A DNA stretch of 11,891 nt, from the NCBI GenBank assembly GCA_036747295.1, contig DAIOCN010000043.1, forward strand, positions 1-11,891. The letters run 5' to 3'. Under the pieces are notes generated by a model. That model had not been told where the DNA came from. It ran no database searches and saw only the letters and a list, made by a program, of their open reading frames with translations. Source of the DNA: UBA4736 sp002404015. GTDB taxonomy: Bacteria; Chloroflexota; Dormibacteria; Dormibacterales; Dormibacteraceae. The position numbers were made by a program, and so were the translations under genes. Positions 1 through 5,670 of this stretch are shown here, one piece after another (the first letter of the stretch is position 1; the number at the start of each line of letters is the position of its first letter).

Positions 1-27
1 CCGCCTATCCGATTGACATAGGAGCGT

Positions 28-49
28 CTCCCCCCGCGGGCGGGGGGAG
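28..49 (-). terminator. GC-rich hairpin after the GT51 gene
   Basis: A perfect 10-bp inverted repeat (CTCCCCCCGC and GCGGGGGGAG) around a 2-nt GG centre lies 18 nt past the stop codon of the minus-strand glycosyltransferase. Its position fits a transcription terminator for the cNBD-GT51 unit. No strong U-run follows on the minus strand, so it may be a Rho-assisted or stabilising 3' hairpin rather than a classical intrinsic terminator. Confidence 0.5.
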
Positions 50-66
50 GAGTAGATGAGGAGGAG

Positions 67-822
67 CTAGCAGCCGGCGGGCAGCGGGTCGGGGAGGAGG
101 GGCTGGGCGTCGGCGGCCGCGGCTTCGTCGCGGGTGATGAAGCCCTCGCCGACCATCGCCGCGAGCACATAGGTGCGGCGCGCGGCGGCCCGGTCGGGGT
201 GAAACCGGGGGTCGTACCCGTAGGGTGCCTGGGGCATGCCGGCGATCAGGGCGAACTGGGCCAGGTCGAGCCGGGCGAGCGGCTTCCCGAAGTACGTGCA
301 GGCCGCCGCCGGCGCGCCCGTCAGACCGGCCCCGGTGGGCACGACCGAGAGGTAGTCGGCGAGGATCCGGTGCTTGTCTAGGCCGCTCTCCAGCTTCAAG
401 GCCAGGAAGGTGTCGCCGACCTTGTTCCAGCCCCGGTCGTCCCCCAGGTAGACGAGCTTCACCAACTGCTCGGTCAGCGTCGAGCCACCCTGGCAGAGGC
501 AGCGGTTCCAGGCGTCGTAGCTGACGGCCCGGCCGAGGCCGATGACGTCGATGCCGTGGTGCTGGAAGAAGCGCTCGTCCTCTGTGGCAACCAACGCGTC
601 CGCCAGCAGGGCGGGCACTTGGCCGCGCTCCAGAAGGACCACGTGACCGGCGGCGGCGTCGGCCGCGACGCGGCCCTGGAGTTGGGAGGCCGTCGGTGTC
701 ACCAGCCAGGCGGCGACCAGGCCGATCACCACCACGGCCGCCGCGACGGCGAGTACGCGGCGGCCTACGCGGGCCCCGGCACTGGCGCTTTCAGCTCCAG
801 GTTCGCCTCCATGCGCCGCCAA
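67..822 (-). CDS. Monofunctional biosynthetic peptidoglycan glycosyltransferase (GT51)
   Basis: The protein is a membrane-anchored enzyme that polymerises lipid II into glycan strands outside the cytoplasmic membrane. A short basic N-terminus precedes one hydrophobic segment (about residues 22-41), then a GT51 domain. EDERFFQHHG (81-90) holds the catalytic Glu81, QGGSTLTEQLVK (111-122) is the second family motif, and KLE...DKHRILADYL (143-158) and ALIAGMPQAP (191-200) are the later motifs. At 251 aa it ends right after the GT domain, so there is no transpeptidase domain; this is the monofunctional type. The start is TTG at 822 and no Shine-Dalgarno sequence is evident. It follows the cNBD gene by 19 nt on the same strand, so the two are probably cotranscribed. 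Oddities are two cysteines (C108, C110) just before the QGGST motif, TEQ where TQQ is common, and Asp137 where many GT51 enzymes have Glu. Family assignment is secure; which wall-synthesis complex it serves is unknown. Confidence 0.9.
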   Translation of the reverse strand: MAAHGGEPGAESASAGARVGRRVLAVAAAVVVIGLVAAWLVTPTASQLQGRVAADAAAGHVVLLERGQVPALLADALVATEDERFFQHHGIDVIGLGRAVSYDAWNRCLCQGGSTLTEQLVKLVYLGDDRGWNKVGDTFLALKLESGLDKHRILADYLSVVPTGAGLTGAPAAACTYFGKPLARLDLAQFALIAGMPQAPYGYDPRFHPDRAAARRTYVLAAMVGEGFITRDEAAAADAQPLLPDPLPAGC

Positions 823-841
823 GTATGCGGCGGCAAGGGGG

Positions 842-1288
842 TCAGCTCGCGTGGGCCAGGTCGGAGCGGAGCCTCTCCAGCGCCTCAGCCGTCAGGCGCA
901 TGGCCACTGTCCGGTTGCCTTCCAGGGCTCGGAACTGCTCGTGGCCCGCGACCAGGGCATGAAGCGGGGTCCGGCTGACCACCGTCGCCGAGGCCGGCCG
1001 GCCGTCCAGCATGCTCGTGGCGCCGAACCAGCCACCAGGGCCGATGCGGCGGCGCAGCTCGCCGCCCACCAGCACATCCGCCTCGCCCGCGACGACGATC
1101 CAGAAGGTCCCGTTGCGGCGCCCTTCGGTGACCAGCGTCCGGCCGGCCTCGACGGATACCTCGTCCAGGTACTGGGCCAGCACCTTCCGCTGGTGGGGAT
1201 CCAGGTTGTCGAAGAGCTTGACCTCTGCCATGGCCTCCAGCTTCGGCGTCTGGTGACCGATCCTGAGTCGTCCGAACATATCCATCAT
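842..1288 (-). CDS. Stand-alone cyclic nucleotide-binding-fold (Crp-type) protein
   Basis: This is a 148-aa protein made almost entirely of one cNMP-binding beta-barrel. VEAGRTLVTEGRRNGTFWIV (46-65) and the phosphate-binding-cassette region around G86 to V104 are recognisable. There is no helix-turn-helix after the barrel, so it is not a complete Crp/Fnr regulator. Two residues that usually bind the cyclic nucleotide phosphate look altered: FGE is FGA (88-90), and the usual PRSAT reads PASAT (98-102), which puts Ala99 where Arg is expected. Classical cAMP binding is therefore doubtful, and a sensory or protein-interaction role is inferred. There are tandem ATGs at 1288 and 1285, with a TACTGT hexamer 4 and 7 nt upstream respectively; the second ATG suits a leaderless start better. 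It is followed 19 nt later by the GT51 gene, which hints at a link to cell-wall synthesis. Confidence 0.82.
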   Translation of the reverse strand: MMDMFGRLRIGHQTPKLEAMAEVKLFDNLDPHQRKVLAQYLDEVSVEAGRTLVTEGRRNGTFWIVVAGEADVLVGGELRRRIGPGGWFGATSMLDGRPASATVVSRTPLHALVAGHEQFRALEGNRTVAMRLTAEALERLRSDLAHAS

Positions 1289-1292
1289 TGCA

Positions 1293-1298
1293 ACAGTA
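1293..1298 (-). promoter_or_regulatory. Candidate -10 element (TACTGT) of the cNBD-GT51 unit
   Basis: On the minus strand TACTGT fits TANNNT and ends 4 nt before the first ATG and 7 nt before the second. There is no Shine-Dalgarno sequence between hexamer and start. No convincing -35 element is visible. It matches the leaderless arrangement seen at several other gene starts in this window. Confidence 0.4.
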
Positions 1299-1342
1299 CA
1301 AACGCCCAGACGGGACTGCCTTATTCCCCCCGGGGCGGTCGT

Positions 1343-1591
1343 TCAGGAAGCTGTTTCGGTGAGCTCCATGAGGCGGTCATGCCAGAAGCGGAGGCGGCCC
1401 CGGAAGTGGGCCTCGTGGCGGGCTAGACGCTCGGCATCTCTGGGCGCGGGGTTCTCGGCCGATTGGAACGTATCGCAGAAATCGACCAGGCTCTGGTAGA
1501 CGCCGATCCAGTGGACGGCGTCCTCGGGCAGCGTGGAGAGAGGATCTTCCCGGTCGAACAGATCCATCTCGGTCCGCTGCAGCACGCCCAT
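1343..1591 (-). CDS. Small hypothetical protein (82 aa)
   Basis: I do not recognise the family. The protein is acidic in its first half (EMDLFDREDP near residues 8-17; LPEDAVHWIGVYQSLVDF near 21-38) and has a basic, histidine- and arginine-rich helical C-terminus (ERLARHEAHFRGRLRFWHDR, 54-73). It has no cysteine pair, signal peptide or membrane segment, and looks like a small soluble helical protein. Codon use is GC-rich at third positions like its neighbours, which supports real coding. Two starts are possible: ATG at 1591, preceded only by a G-run, or ATG at 1567 (Met9), which has GGACCGAG just upstream as a weak ribosome site. A TATGAT hexamer at 1639-1644 could be its promoter. It lies 54 nt upstream of the cNBD gene on the same strand, but that gene has its own candidate promoter, so a functional link is uncertain. 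Confidence 0.6.
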   Translation of the reverse strand: MGVLQRTEMDLFDREDPLSTLPEDAVHWIGVYQSLVDFCDTFQSAENPAPRDAERLARHEAHFRGRLRFWHDRLMELTETAS

Positions 1592-1638
1592 CCCCCCAAG
1601 TCAGTCGACGAGCACCACCCGCGATTTTGCGGGCGATA

Positions 1639-1644
1639 ATCATA
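1639..1644 (-). promoter_or_regulatory. Candidate -10 element (TATGAT) for the 82-aa gene
   Basis: TATGAT on the minus strand matches five of six positions of the TATAAT consensus and sits in a locally A+T-rich stretch between the esterase stop and the 82-aa gene. Transcription starting about 7 nt downstream would give a leader of roughly 40 nt, which includes a small stem (CCCGC, loop of six, GCGGG at 1618-1633). No good -35 element is visible. Confidence 0.35.
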
Positions 1645-1682
1645 GGCGGGAAATCCGCAACAAAGCGCGCAACAATCGTCCC

Positions 1683-2576
1683 TTACAGGAGCGCCGCGCG
1701 CAGCGCCCCAGCCACCTCATCCATCGCTTCCTGGGCCCTGTCGATGAGAGCCGCCATCCGCCAGAAGCCGTGGATCATGCCCTCATAGTCGACCAGCCGC
1801 ACCGGCACCCCGGCCGCGCGGAGGCGGTGGGCGTAGGCCCGTCCCTCGTCGCGCAGCGGGTCGTGCTCGCAGGTGAGGACCAGGGCGGGCGCGACTCGGC
1901 CGAGATCAGCAGCGCGCAGAGGAGAGGCGTCTGGCTGGCTGCCGTCCTGGCCGCCGAGGTAATGGTCCCAGTACCAACGCATCCCGTTTCGAGTGAGGCC
2001 GTAGCCTTCGGCGTTGGTCGCGTAGGACCCGGTGTCCAGGTTGGAATCCGTGACCGGGTACACCAACACCTGGAGTTGGAGCTGAAGGCGGCGGTCGCGG
2101 GCGCGCAGGGCCACCGCGGCGGCAAGGTTGCCGCCCGCGCTGTCGCCGGCCACGGCCACCCGCTCGGTCTCGCCCGCGACGGCCTTGGTGACCGCCCAGG
2201 CGTCCTCCACCGCCGCCGGGAAGCGATGCTCCGGCGCCAGCCGGTAGTCGACGGCGACCACGCTCGAGCCCGAGCGGTTGGCCAGGGCGCGGCCGATCCC
2301 GTCGTGAGTCTCCAGGCTGCCGACCACCCAGCCCCCGCCGTGGAAGTAGACGGTGGTGGGCTGCGGCTCCGCGCCGGCCGAGGGGCGATAGACGCGGCAG
2401 GGGACGCCGCCGATCACGCGATCCTTGACAGACGCGATCTCCTCTTTGGGGCCGAAGAGCGCCTCGGCGCCTGCCTCCGCGTTCTGGCGCGCCTGCTCCG
2501 GGGTCAGGGTCTCGAGGGGCGGCAGGCCGAGCGCGACCACGCTTCTCAGGTAGGCCTCGACCTGGGGATCCGGCAT
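1683..2576 (-). CDS. Alpha/beta hydrolase, hormone-sensitive-lipase (family IV) esterase
   Basis: The protein is a 297-aa carboxylesterase of the HSL group, predicted to hydrolyse short to medium acyl esters in the cytoplasm. The oxyanion-hole motif HGGG is at 79-82, the nucleophile elbow GDSAGG at 144-149 (Ser146), the acid in EHDPLRDEG at Asp239, and the catalytic His269 in HGF. The N-terminal cap (LPPLETLTPEQAR, 18-30) is typical of the family. Length is normal and all catalytic residues are present. The start is ATG at 2576, with a TAGAAT hexamer ending 7 nt upstream and no Shine-Dalgarno sequence. It follows the hotdog gene by 10 nt on the same strand and may be transcribed both with that unit and from its own promoter. 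The neighbouring dehydrogenase and hydratase-like genes suggest a shared acyl or xenobiotic substrate, but the substrate cannot be read from the sequence. Confidence 0.9.
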   Translation of the reverse strand: MPDPQVEAYLRSVVALGLPPLETLTPEQARQNAEAGAEALFGPKEEIASVKDRVIGGVPCRVYRPSAGAEPQPTTVYFHGGGWVVGSLETHDGIGRALANRSGSSVVAVDYRLAPEHRFPAAVEDAWAVTKAVAGETERVAVAGDSAGGNLAAAVALRARDRRLQLQLQVLVYPVTDSNLDTGSYATNAEGYGLTRNGMRWYWDHYLGGQDGSQPDASPLRAADLGRVAPALVLTCEHDPLRDEGRAYAHRLRAAGVPVRLVDYEGMIHGFWRMAALIDRAQEAMDEVAGALRAALL

Positions 2577-2583
2577 CCGGCCG

Positions 2584-2589
2584 ATTCTA
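2584..2589 (-). promoter_or_regulatory. Candidate leaderless -10 element (TAGAAT) of the esterase
   Basis: TAGAAT on the minus strand is one mismatch from TATAAT and ends exactly 7 nt before the ATG of the esterase. The first three bases are also the TAG stop codon of the upstream hotdog gene. No -35 element is clear. This would give the esterase an internal promoter within the three-gene cluster. Confidence 0.5.
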
Positions 2590-3303
2590 GGACCCGGGGG
2601 GTCGCAACTCGTAGATGGCGCGATGCATGACCCTGGCGAGCGGGCGTCCTTGAGCCTCCATCAGCAGGTCCAGGTCGCAGAAGCGATGACCGCGCCGCTC
2701 GTAGCGGGCGGTGACGCTGCCGCCGACCTTGACCTCCTGTCCCCAATCGGCTGCGGCGAAGTTGCGGACCACGCTTTCGACGTGGATCCAGGGCGTGGCC
2801 GGCCGGATGTTCTCGATCAGGATGTCGTTGGCCAGGCTGAGTAGCCAGCCCGGGTGGCCCAGTCTCTCCCGGCGATAGAGGGGCAAGGTCTCGCCGACCA
2901 GCTCGAGGTGCGTCAGAGCAGCCGCCTCGGACAGCTCGGCCACGATCGGCCGGAGCGGCTCGCCCGCGGCCTCCGGGCTTTCGGCCTTGCCGGTGGGCGC
3001 TGCCTGGCCGGCGACGCACAGCTCGTCGGCAGCGTTCCGGAGGCTCGCCTCGCCGTCCTCGCTGAGCGCTGCCGCGAGGTCGTCGCCGTCGTAGACCGGC
3101 TTCAGGAAACGCACGCTCACGGTGCCGCCTTCCAGCCACTCCCTGCCCCAGCGCTCCACGATCGGCCGGGTCAGGTAGGAGTAGGCGATCACGCCCGGCA
3201 CGAGCCCGCCCCCGAACCCGTAGTGGCGGGCGACCTCGTCGTCGTGGATCCGGTTGCTCGAGTCGAGCGCCGTGTTGCGGGCCCGGACGTGGTGGGCGTT
3301 CAG
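2587..3303 (-). CDS. MaoC-like double-hotdog protein, apparent CTG start
   Basis: The 238-aa product shows two hotdog-like halves, as in MaoC-type enoyl-CoA hydratase or acyl-thioester enzymes. In the first half D14, N17, H20 and D22 (within DSSNRIHDD) match the D-N-x-x-H-x-D hydratase pattern. The later His-Gly of the usual motif is replaced by LVPG (34-37), so catalysis is not assured. WIHVESVVRNFAAADWGQ in the second half marks the repeat domain. Homology begins at NAHHVRARNTA, and the only codon placed to start there is CTG at 3303-3301; the in-frame stretch upstream for at least 40 nt has no ATG, GTG or TTG. That CTG begins one base before the TGA of the dehydrogenase, the same geometry as an ATGA coupling overlap. 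The same reading frame continues upstream through the middle third of the broken dehydrogenase, so this frame could be mis-called as one 377-aa fusion. Confidence 0.78.
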   Translation of the reverse strand: MNAHHVRARNTALDSSNRIHDDEVARHYGFGGGLVPGVIAYSYLTRPIVERWGREWLEGGTVSVRFLKPVYDGDDLAAALSEDGEASLRNAADELCVAGQAAPTGKAESPEAAGEPLRPIVAELSEAAALTHLELVGETLPLYRRERLGHPGWLLSLANDILIENIRPATPWIHVESVVRNFAAADWGQEVKVGGSVTARYERRGHRFCDLDLLMEAQGRPLARVMHRAIYELRPPGS

Positions 3304-4132
3304 GGCACTGGCAGGACCGGCGCCCTGCCTTCGAGAATGTCGTGGGCTCGCTGCTCGACGCCGACCGCCATCTCCGGGTGGGTCAGGACATAGAACCGGC
3401 CGGAGCGCATGGCGTCGATGACGTGGCCGGCCACCTCGGCCGGGTCGATGCCGGTGTCGACCAGGGCTTCCACAAGATGCTCCATCGCCTGCGCTTCGGG
3501 CAGCTCGCTGCGGGGTTCGCGGCCGCCCGGCCGGTTGCGATCGGCCTCGATTATCCTGGTCCGCACCCAGCCCGGACAGAGGACGGAGACGCCGACGGAG
3601 GCGGCGCGCGCGGCCAGCTGCATCCTGCAGCGCTTCCGAGAGGGCGACGACGGCGTGCTTGCTCACGCTGTAGACCCCCAGGGTGCCCGCGAGCAGCCCG
3701 GCCATCGAGGCGGTGTTCACGACGTGGCCTTCCTCCTGCTCCAGGAGGATGGGAAGGAAGGCGCGAATCCCGTTGATGACGTCAGAGGTTCACCCCGAGC
3801 ACCCACTCCCAGTCCTCCCGAGCGACTTCCCAGATGGGCCTGCGGCCGGCGAACACGCCGGCGTTGTTGCAGAGGACATGAACGCCGCCGAAAGTGCCCA
3901 TCGCCTCGACGGCCAGCGCGTCCACGTCGTCGGCCCGGCTCACGTCAGTCGTCACGGCCAGGACGCTGGCGCCGGCGGCGCGCAGCCGGTCGGCCGCGAC
4001 GGTGAGCGCGGCCTCCTCGACATCGGCCAGGACCACGTGCATCCCCTCCGCCGCGTAGCGCTCGGCGAGCGCGAGCCCGATCCCGCTGGCGGCCCCGGTC
4101 ACGACGGCTACGCGGTCACGCAGCTCCCGCAT
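3300..4132 (-). pseudogene. Short-chain dehydrogenase/reductase with two frameshifts
   Basis: Three consecutive frames together encode one normal SDR. Frame 1 (4132-3785) starts MRELRDRVAVVTGAASGIG, with the cofactor motif TGAASGIG (12-19), Asp37 after the second strand suggesting NAD(H), and NNAG (89-92); it stops after GVNL. Frame 2 (about 3783-3625) continues DVINGIRAFLP, then NTASMAG with the catalytic Ser and YSVSK with the catalytic Tyr and Lys. Frame 3 (3623-3300) continues MQLAARAASVGVSVLCPGW and ends at TGA. At each junction one base separates the matching codons, equal to a 2-nt loss or a 1-nt gain. Restoring 2 nt at each would give about 278 aa, a usual SDR length. All catalytic residues survive, so this is either a very recent pseudogene or two assembly or sequencing errors in an intact gene. 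It heads the SDR-hotdog-esterase cluster. Confidence 0.85.
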
Positions 4133-4137
4133 CGGCG

Positions 4138-4144
4138 CATTCTA
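4138..4144. promoter_or_regulatory. Overlapping divergent -10 elements between SDR and receiver gene
   Basis: Only 18 bp (4133-4150) separate the divergent start codons. On the minus strand TAGAAT (4144-4139) ends 6 nt before the SDR ATG. On the plus strand CATTCT (4138-4143), a one-mismatch TANNNT, ends 7 nt before the receiver ATG. The two hexamers share five base pairs. Both genes would have leaderless transcripts, and neither has a Shine-Dalgarno sequence because the space is too small. Confidence 0.5.
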
Positions 4145-4150
4145 TGGGTG

Positions 4151-4507
4151 ATGCCCGCTGACGCAAGCCCGGTGCTCCTGGTGGAGGACGAGGACACCAT
4201 CCGCCAGCTGTACGCCGACCGCATGCGGGAGATCGGCCTGACCGTGTGCGAGGCCAGCGGCGTCGTGGAGGCGATGCGCATCTACGAGCGCGAGCTTCCC
4301 CGGATCGCCTGCGTGGATGGGCGGCTGCCGGACGGCTCAGGCGCCGACTTCGCCCGGGAGATCGGTTTGCGGGGGGCGCGGGTGATCCTGATCACGAACG
4401 ACCAGGAGCTCTACGAGGACCCTCCGGCCGGGGTCGAGCTGGCCGTCCTGAAGATCAACCTCTCTCCGATCGCACTGGCAGCCGCGATTCAGGGCCTGAT
4501 GGCGTAG
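4151..4507 (+). CDS. Single-domain response regulator (CheY-like receiver)
   Basis: The 118-aa product is one receiver domain with no output domain. VLLVEDED (8-15) supplies the acidic pocket, Asp56 in CVDGRLPDGSG (54-64) is the expected phosphorylation site, Thr in VILITND is the switch residue, and Lys in AVLKINL is the conserved lysine, although the proline that usually follows it is absent. The protein should accept phosphate from a histidine kinase, but no kinase lies in this window. ATG at 4151 is preferred; an in-frame GTG at 4148 is adjacent. An open frame extends far upstream, but only this part is coding. The gene is divergent from the SDR, and its last 53 nt overlap the antisense end of the thioredoxin gene, an unusual tail-to-tail overlap. 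Role (phosphorelay shuttle or signalling adaptor) is inferred. Confidence 0.85.
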   Translation: MPADASPVLLVEDEDTIRQLYADRMREIGLTVCEASGVVEAMRIYERELPRIACVDGRLPDGSGADFAREIGLRGARVILITNDQELYEDPPAGVELAVLKINLSPIALAAAIQGLMA

Positions 4508-4889
4508 GAGCCTCGGCCAGCTGGCCCGCCAGCCGGTCGGCGGCGGCGAACCCGTGGTTGGCAGCCAGGACGCGGCCGGCCGCGTCGAAGACCACCGTCG
4601 CTGGGGCCGTCAGTACGCCCAGCGCTGAGGCCAGGTCGGGCCGGTCCGAGGCATCCACGGGTACCAGCCGGACCGTCGGCCCGAGCGCTTCCAGCGCCAT
4701 CTTCTGCTCGGCGCAGCCACTGCAGCCGGGGGCCGAGAAGTAGACGACCGCCGGCCGGCCGTCGAGCTCCAGGTCGAGCCGGCGCCAGGCGCTGCCGTCA
4801 GCCTGCAGGCGCGCCAGGTTGCGGCCTGCCAGCAGGCGGCCGGCGACGATCAGGGCACCGAGGGCCAGCGCGAAGCCGGCCAGGATCAG
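4455..4889 (-). CDS. Membrane-anchored thioredoxin-like protein, apparent CTG start
   Basis: The product (about 144 aa) has an N-terminal hydrophobic segment (about residues 2-21) followed by a thioredoxin fold. The redox motif is CSGC (Cys56, Cys59) in YFSAPGCSGCAEQ, and the cis-proline region is LTAPATVVFDAAG. It would act as a thiol-disulfide oxidoreductase facing outside the membrane. No ATG, GTG or TTG occurs in frame before the domain until Met64, which lies after the active site. The best start is CTG at 4889-4887, one base ahead of the TGA of the DUF4395 gene (CTGA overlap). ATC at 4901, reading IERFLILAGF, is an alternative. A start at Met64 would remove the membrane anchor and both active-site cysteines. 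The partner is DUF4395, and the pair probably forms a membrane redox unit. The C-terminal 17 codons overlap the receiver gene on the other strand. Confidence 0.8.
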   Translation of the reverse strand: MILAGFALALGALIVAGRLLAGRNLARLQADGSAWRRLDLELDGRPAVVYFSAPGCSGCAEQKMALEALGPTVRLVPVDASDRPDLASALGVLTAPATVVFDAAGRVLAANHGFAAADRLAGQLAEAPTPSGPESRLPVRSERG

Positions 4890-5335
4890 GAAGCGCTCGA
4901 TCGCTTTATCCCGAGCTGCAGGAAGAGGAAGCAGAGCGCGCAGAAGTCGACGGCGGCGTCGAGGACGACCATCGCGGCGATCAAGAGGGCCAGCACCCAG
5001 GCCACCAGCGTCGCCGTTTGAAGCAGGAGCAGAGCCGCGGCCACGAGCCAGACGGCACCCCCGATCACCCGCGCGATGCGCCGGGTGACGTGGTCCTCGT
5101 GAACCTCACGCCGGCGGAGGAGGCCGCGCGGCTCCAGCACGCGCCAGGTCAGCTGTCGGAAGACGTCGGCCGGCCACCAGAACCGGCCTGCCAGCATCAC
5201 GACACCGGCGACGCCCACGGGCAGCCAGCCGGCACGGTCGCCGAGCACGAAGCCGAGCGCGATCAGAGCCACCATCGACCACTGGTGGACCTTGCGGGCG
5301 GTCACGTCGAAAAGCTGGAGGGCGGGGGTGGCCAT
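4886..5335 (-). CDS. DUF4395 family integral membrane protein
   Basis: The 149-aa product has about four hydrophobic segments (near residues 20-38, 40-52, 92-109 and 110-128) and a conserved FCALC motif (131-135) with two cysteines at the end of the last helix. The basic loop GLLRRREVHEDHVTRR (71-86) is likely cytoplasmic. DUF4395 proteins have no settled biochemical function; the paired cysteines and the coupled anchored thioredoxin suggest thiol-disulfide exchange across or at the membrane. The start at 5335 (MATPALQLFD) is chosen because family homology begins there and a TACCTT hexamer ends exactly 6 nt upstream. Longer in-frame starts at 5404 and 5437 would add non-conserved sequence. 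Its TGA stop overlaps the CTG start of the thioredoxin gene. Confidence 0.82.
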   Translation of the reverse strand: MATPALQLFDVTARKVHQWSMVALIALGFVLGDRAGWLPVGVAGVVMLAGRFWWPADVFRQLTWRVLEPRGLLRRREVHEDHVTRRIARVIGGAVWLVAAALLLLQTATLVAWVLALLIAAMVVLDAAVDFCALCFLFLQLGIKRSSAS

Positions 5336-5341
5336 CTCAGG

Positions 5342-5347
5342 AAGGTA
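5342..5347 (-). promoter_or_regulatory. Candidate leaderless -10 element (TACCTT) of the DUF4395-thioredoxin unit
   Basis: TACCTT on the minus strand fits TANNNT and ends 6 nt before the ATG at 5335. No Shine-Dalgarno sequence lies between. No clear -35 element is present at the expected distance. Confidence 0.45.
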
Positions 5348-5390
5348 CAGGAATAGTGACTGGATCATTCCGCTCTGCGTCAACCGGCCG

Positions 5391-5403
5391 AGCTGATTCA
5401 GCT
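5391..5403. repeat. 13-bp palindrome (AGCTGA-T-TCAGCT)
   Basis: A perfect 6+1+6 inverted repeat lies 44 bp upstream of the DUF4395 -10 hexamer. It could be an operator for a dimeric regulator, but nothing else in the window repeats it, and short palindromes also arise by chance. Confidence 0.3.
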
Positions 5404-5416
5404 GTCCGGAGCATCG

Positions 5417-5452
5417 AAAAAATGAGGGGCCGGCCATGCTGTGGCCGGCCCC
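5417..5452 (-). terminator. Rho-independent terminator, minus strand
   Basis: A perfect 10-bp stem, GGGGCCGGCC and GGCCGGCCCC (5426-5452), with a 7-nt loop is followed on the minus strand by TCATTTTTT. The plus-strand tail is a poor U-tract, so the orientation is minus. It terminates whatever is transcribed leftward into the DUF4395 promoter region. Confidence 0.7.
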
Positions 5453-5565
5453 GTTGTCGTTTCCTCTATTGGTTGGCGACCTCGCCTACCGACGCCTCAC
5501 GCGGAACCCTGAGCGTTGGGCGCTCGTTCCCGGCGGGAGGGCTCGCTTAGGAGCTCACTTGCCCG

Positions 5566-5670
5566 CTAACTTGGGCCCGCTGGGCATCCTCGGCTGATCG
5601 CACCTGACTGATCCGGCGGTTCTGCCATAGGCACCTCCGTGGCTAACGACCCAATGGACTGAATGTTCAT
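5566..5670 (-). CDS. Possible 34-aa small ORF, unrecognised
   Basis: The frame reads MNIQSIGSLATEVP then MAEPPDQSG and ends at TAG. An internal ATG at its 15th codon has GGAGGT four bases upstream, the best Shine-Dalgarno match in this intergenic stretch, so a 20-aa product is also possible. It lies inside the candidate minus-strand transcript. Composition does not clearly resemble the neighbouring genes and I recognise no family. It may be chance. Confidence 0.15.
   Translation of the reverse strand: MNIQSIGSLATEVPMAEPPDQSGAISRGCPAGPS

Noticed and set aside
13..18. TTGACA as a plus-strand -35 element
   Set aside because: No -10 at 16-18 nt downstream (the sequence there is G/C-only) and no plus-strand gene follows.
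2587..3720. A 377-aa SDR-hotdog fusion protein
   Set aside because: The middle of this frame (about residues 34-138) is Arg-rich nonsense, while the true SDR C-terminus lies in another frame; the apparent fusion results from the frameshift.
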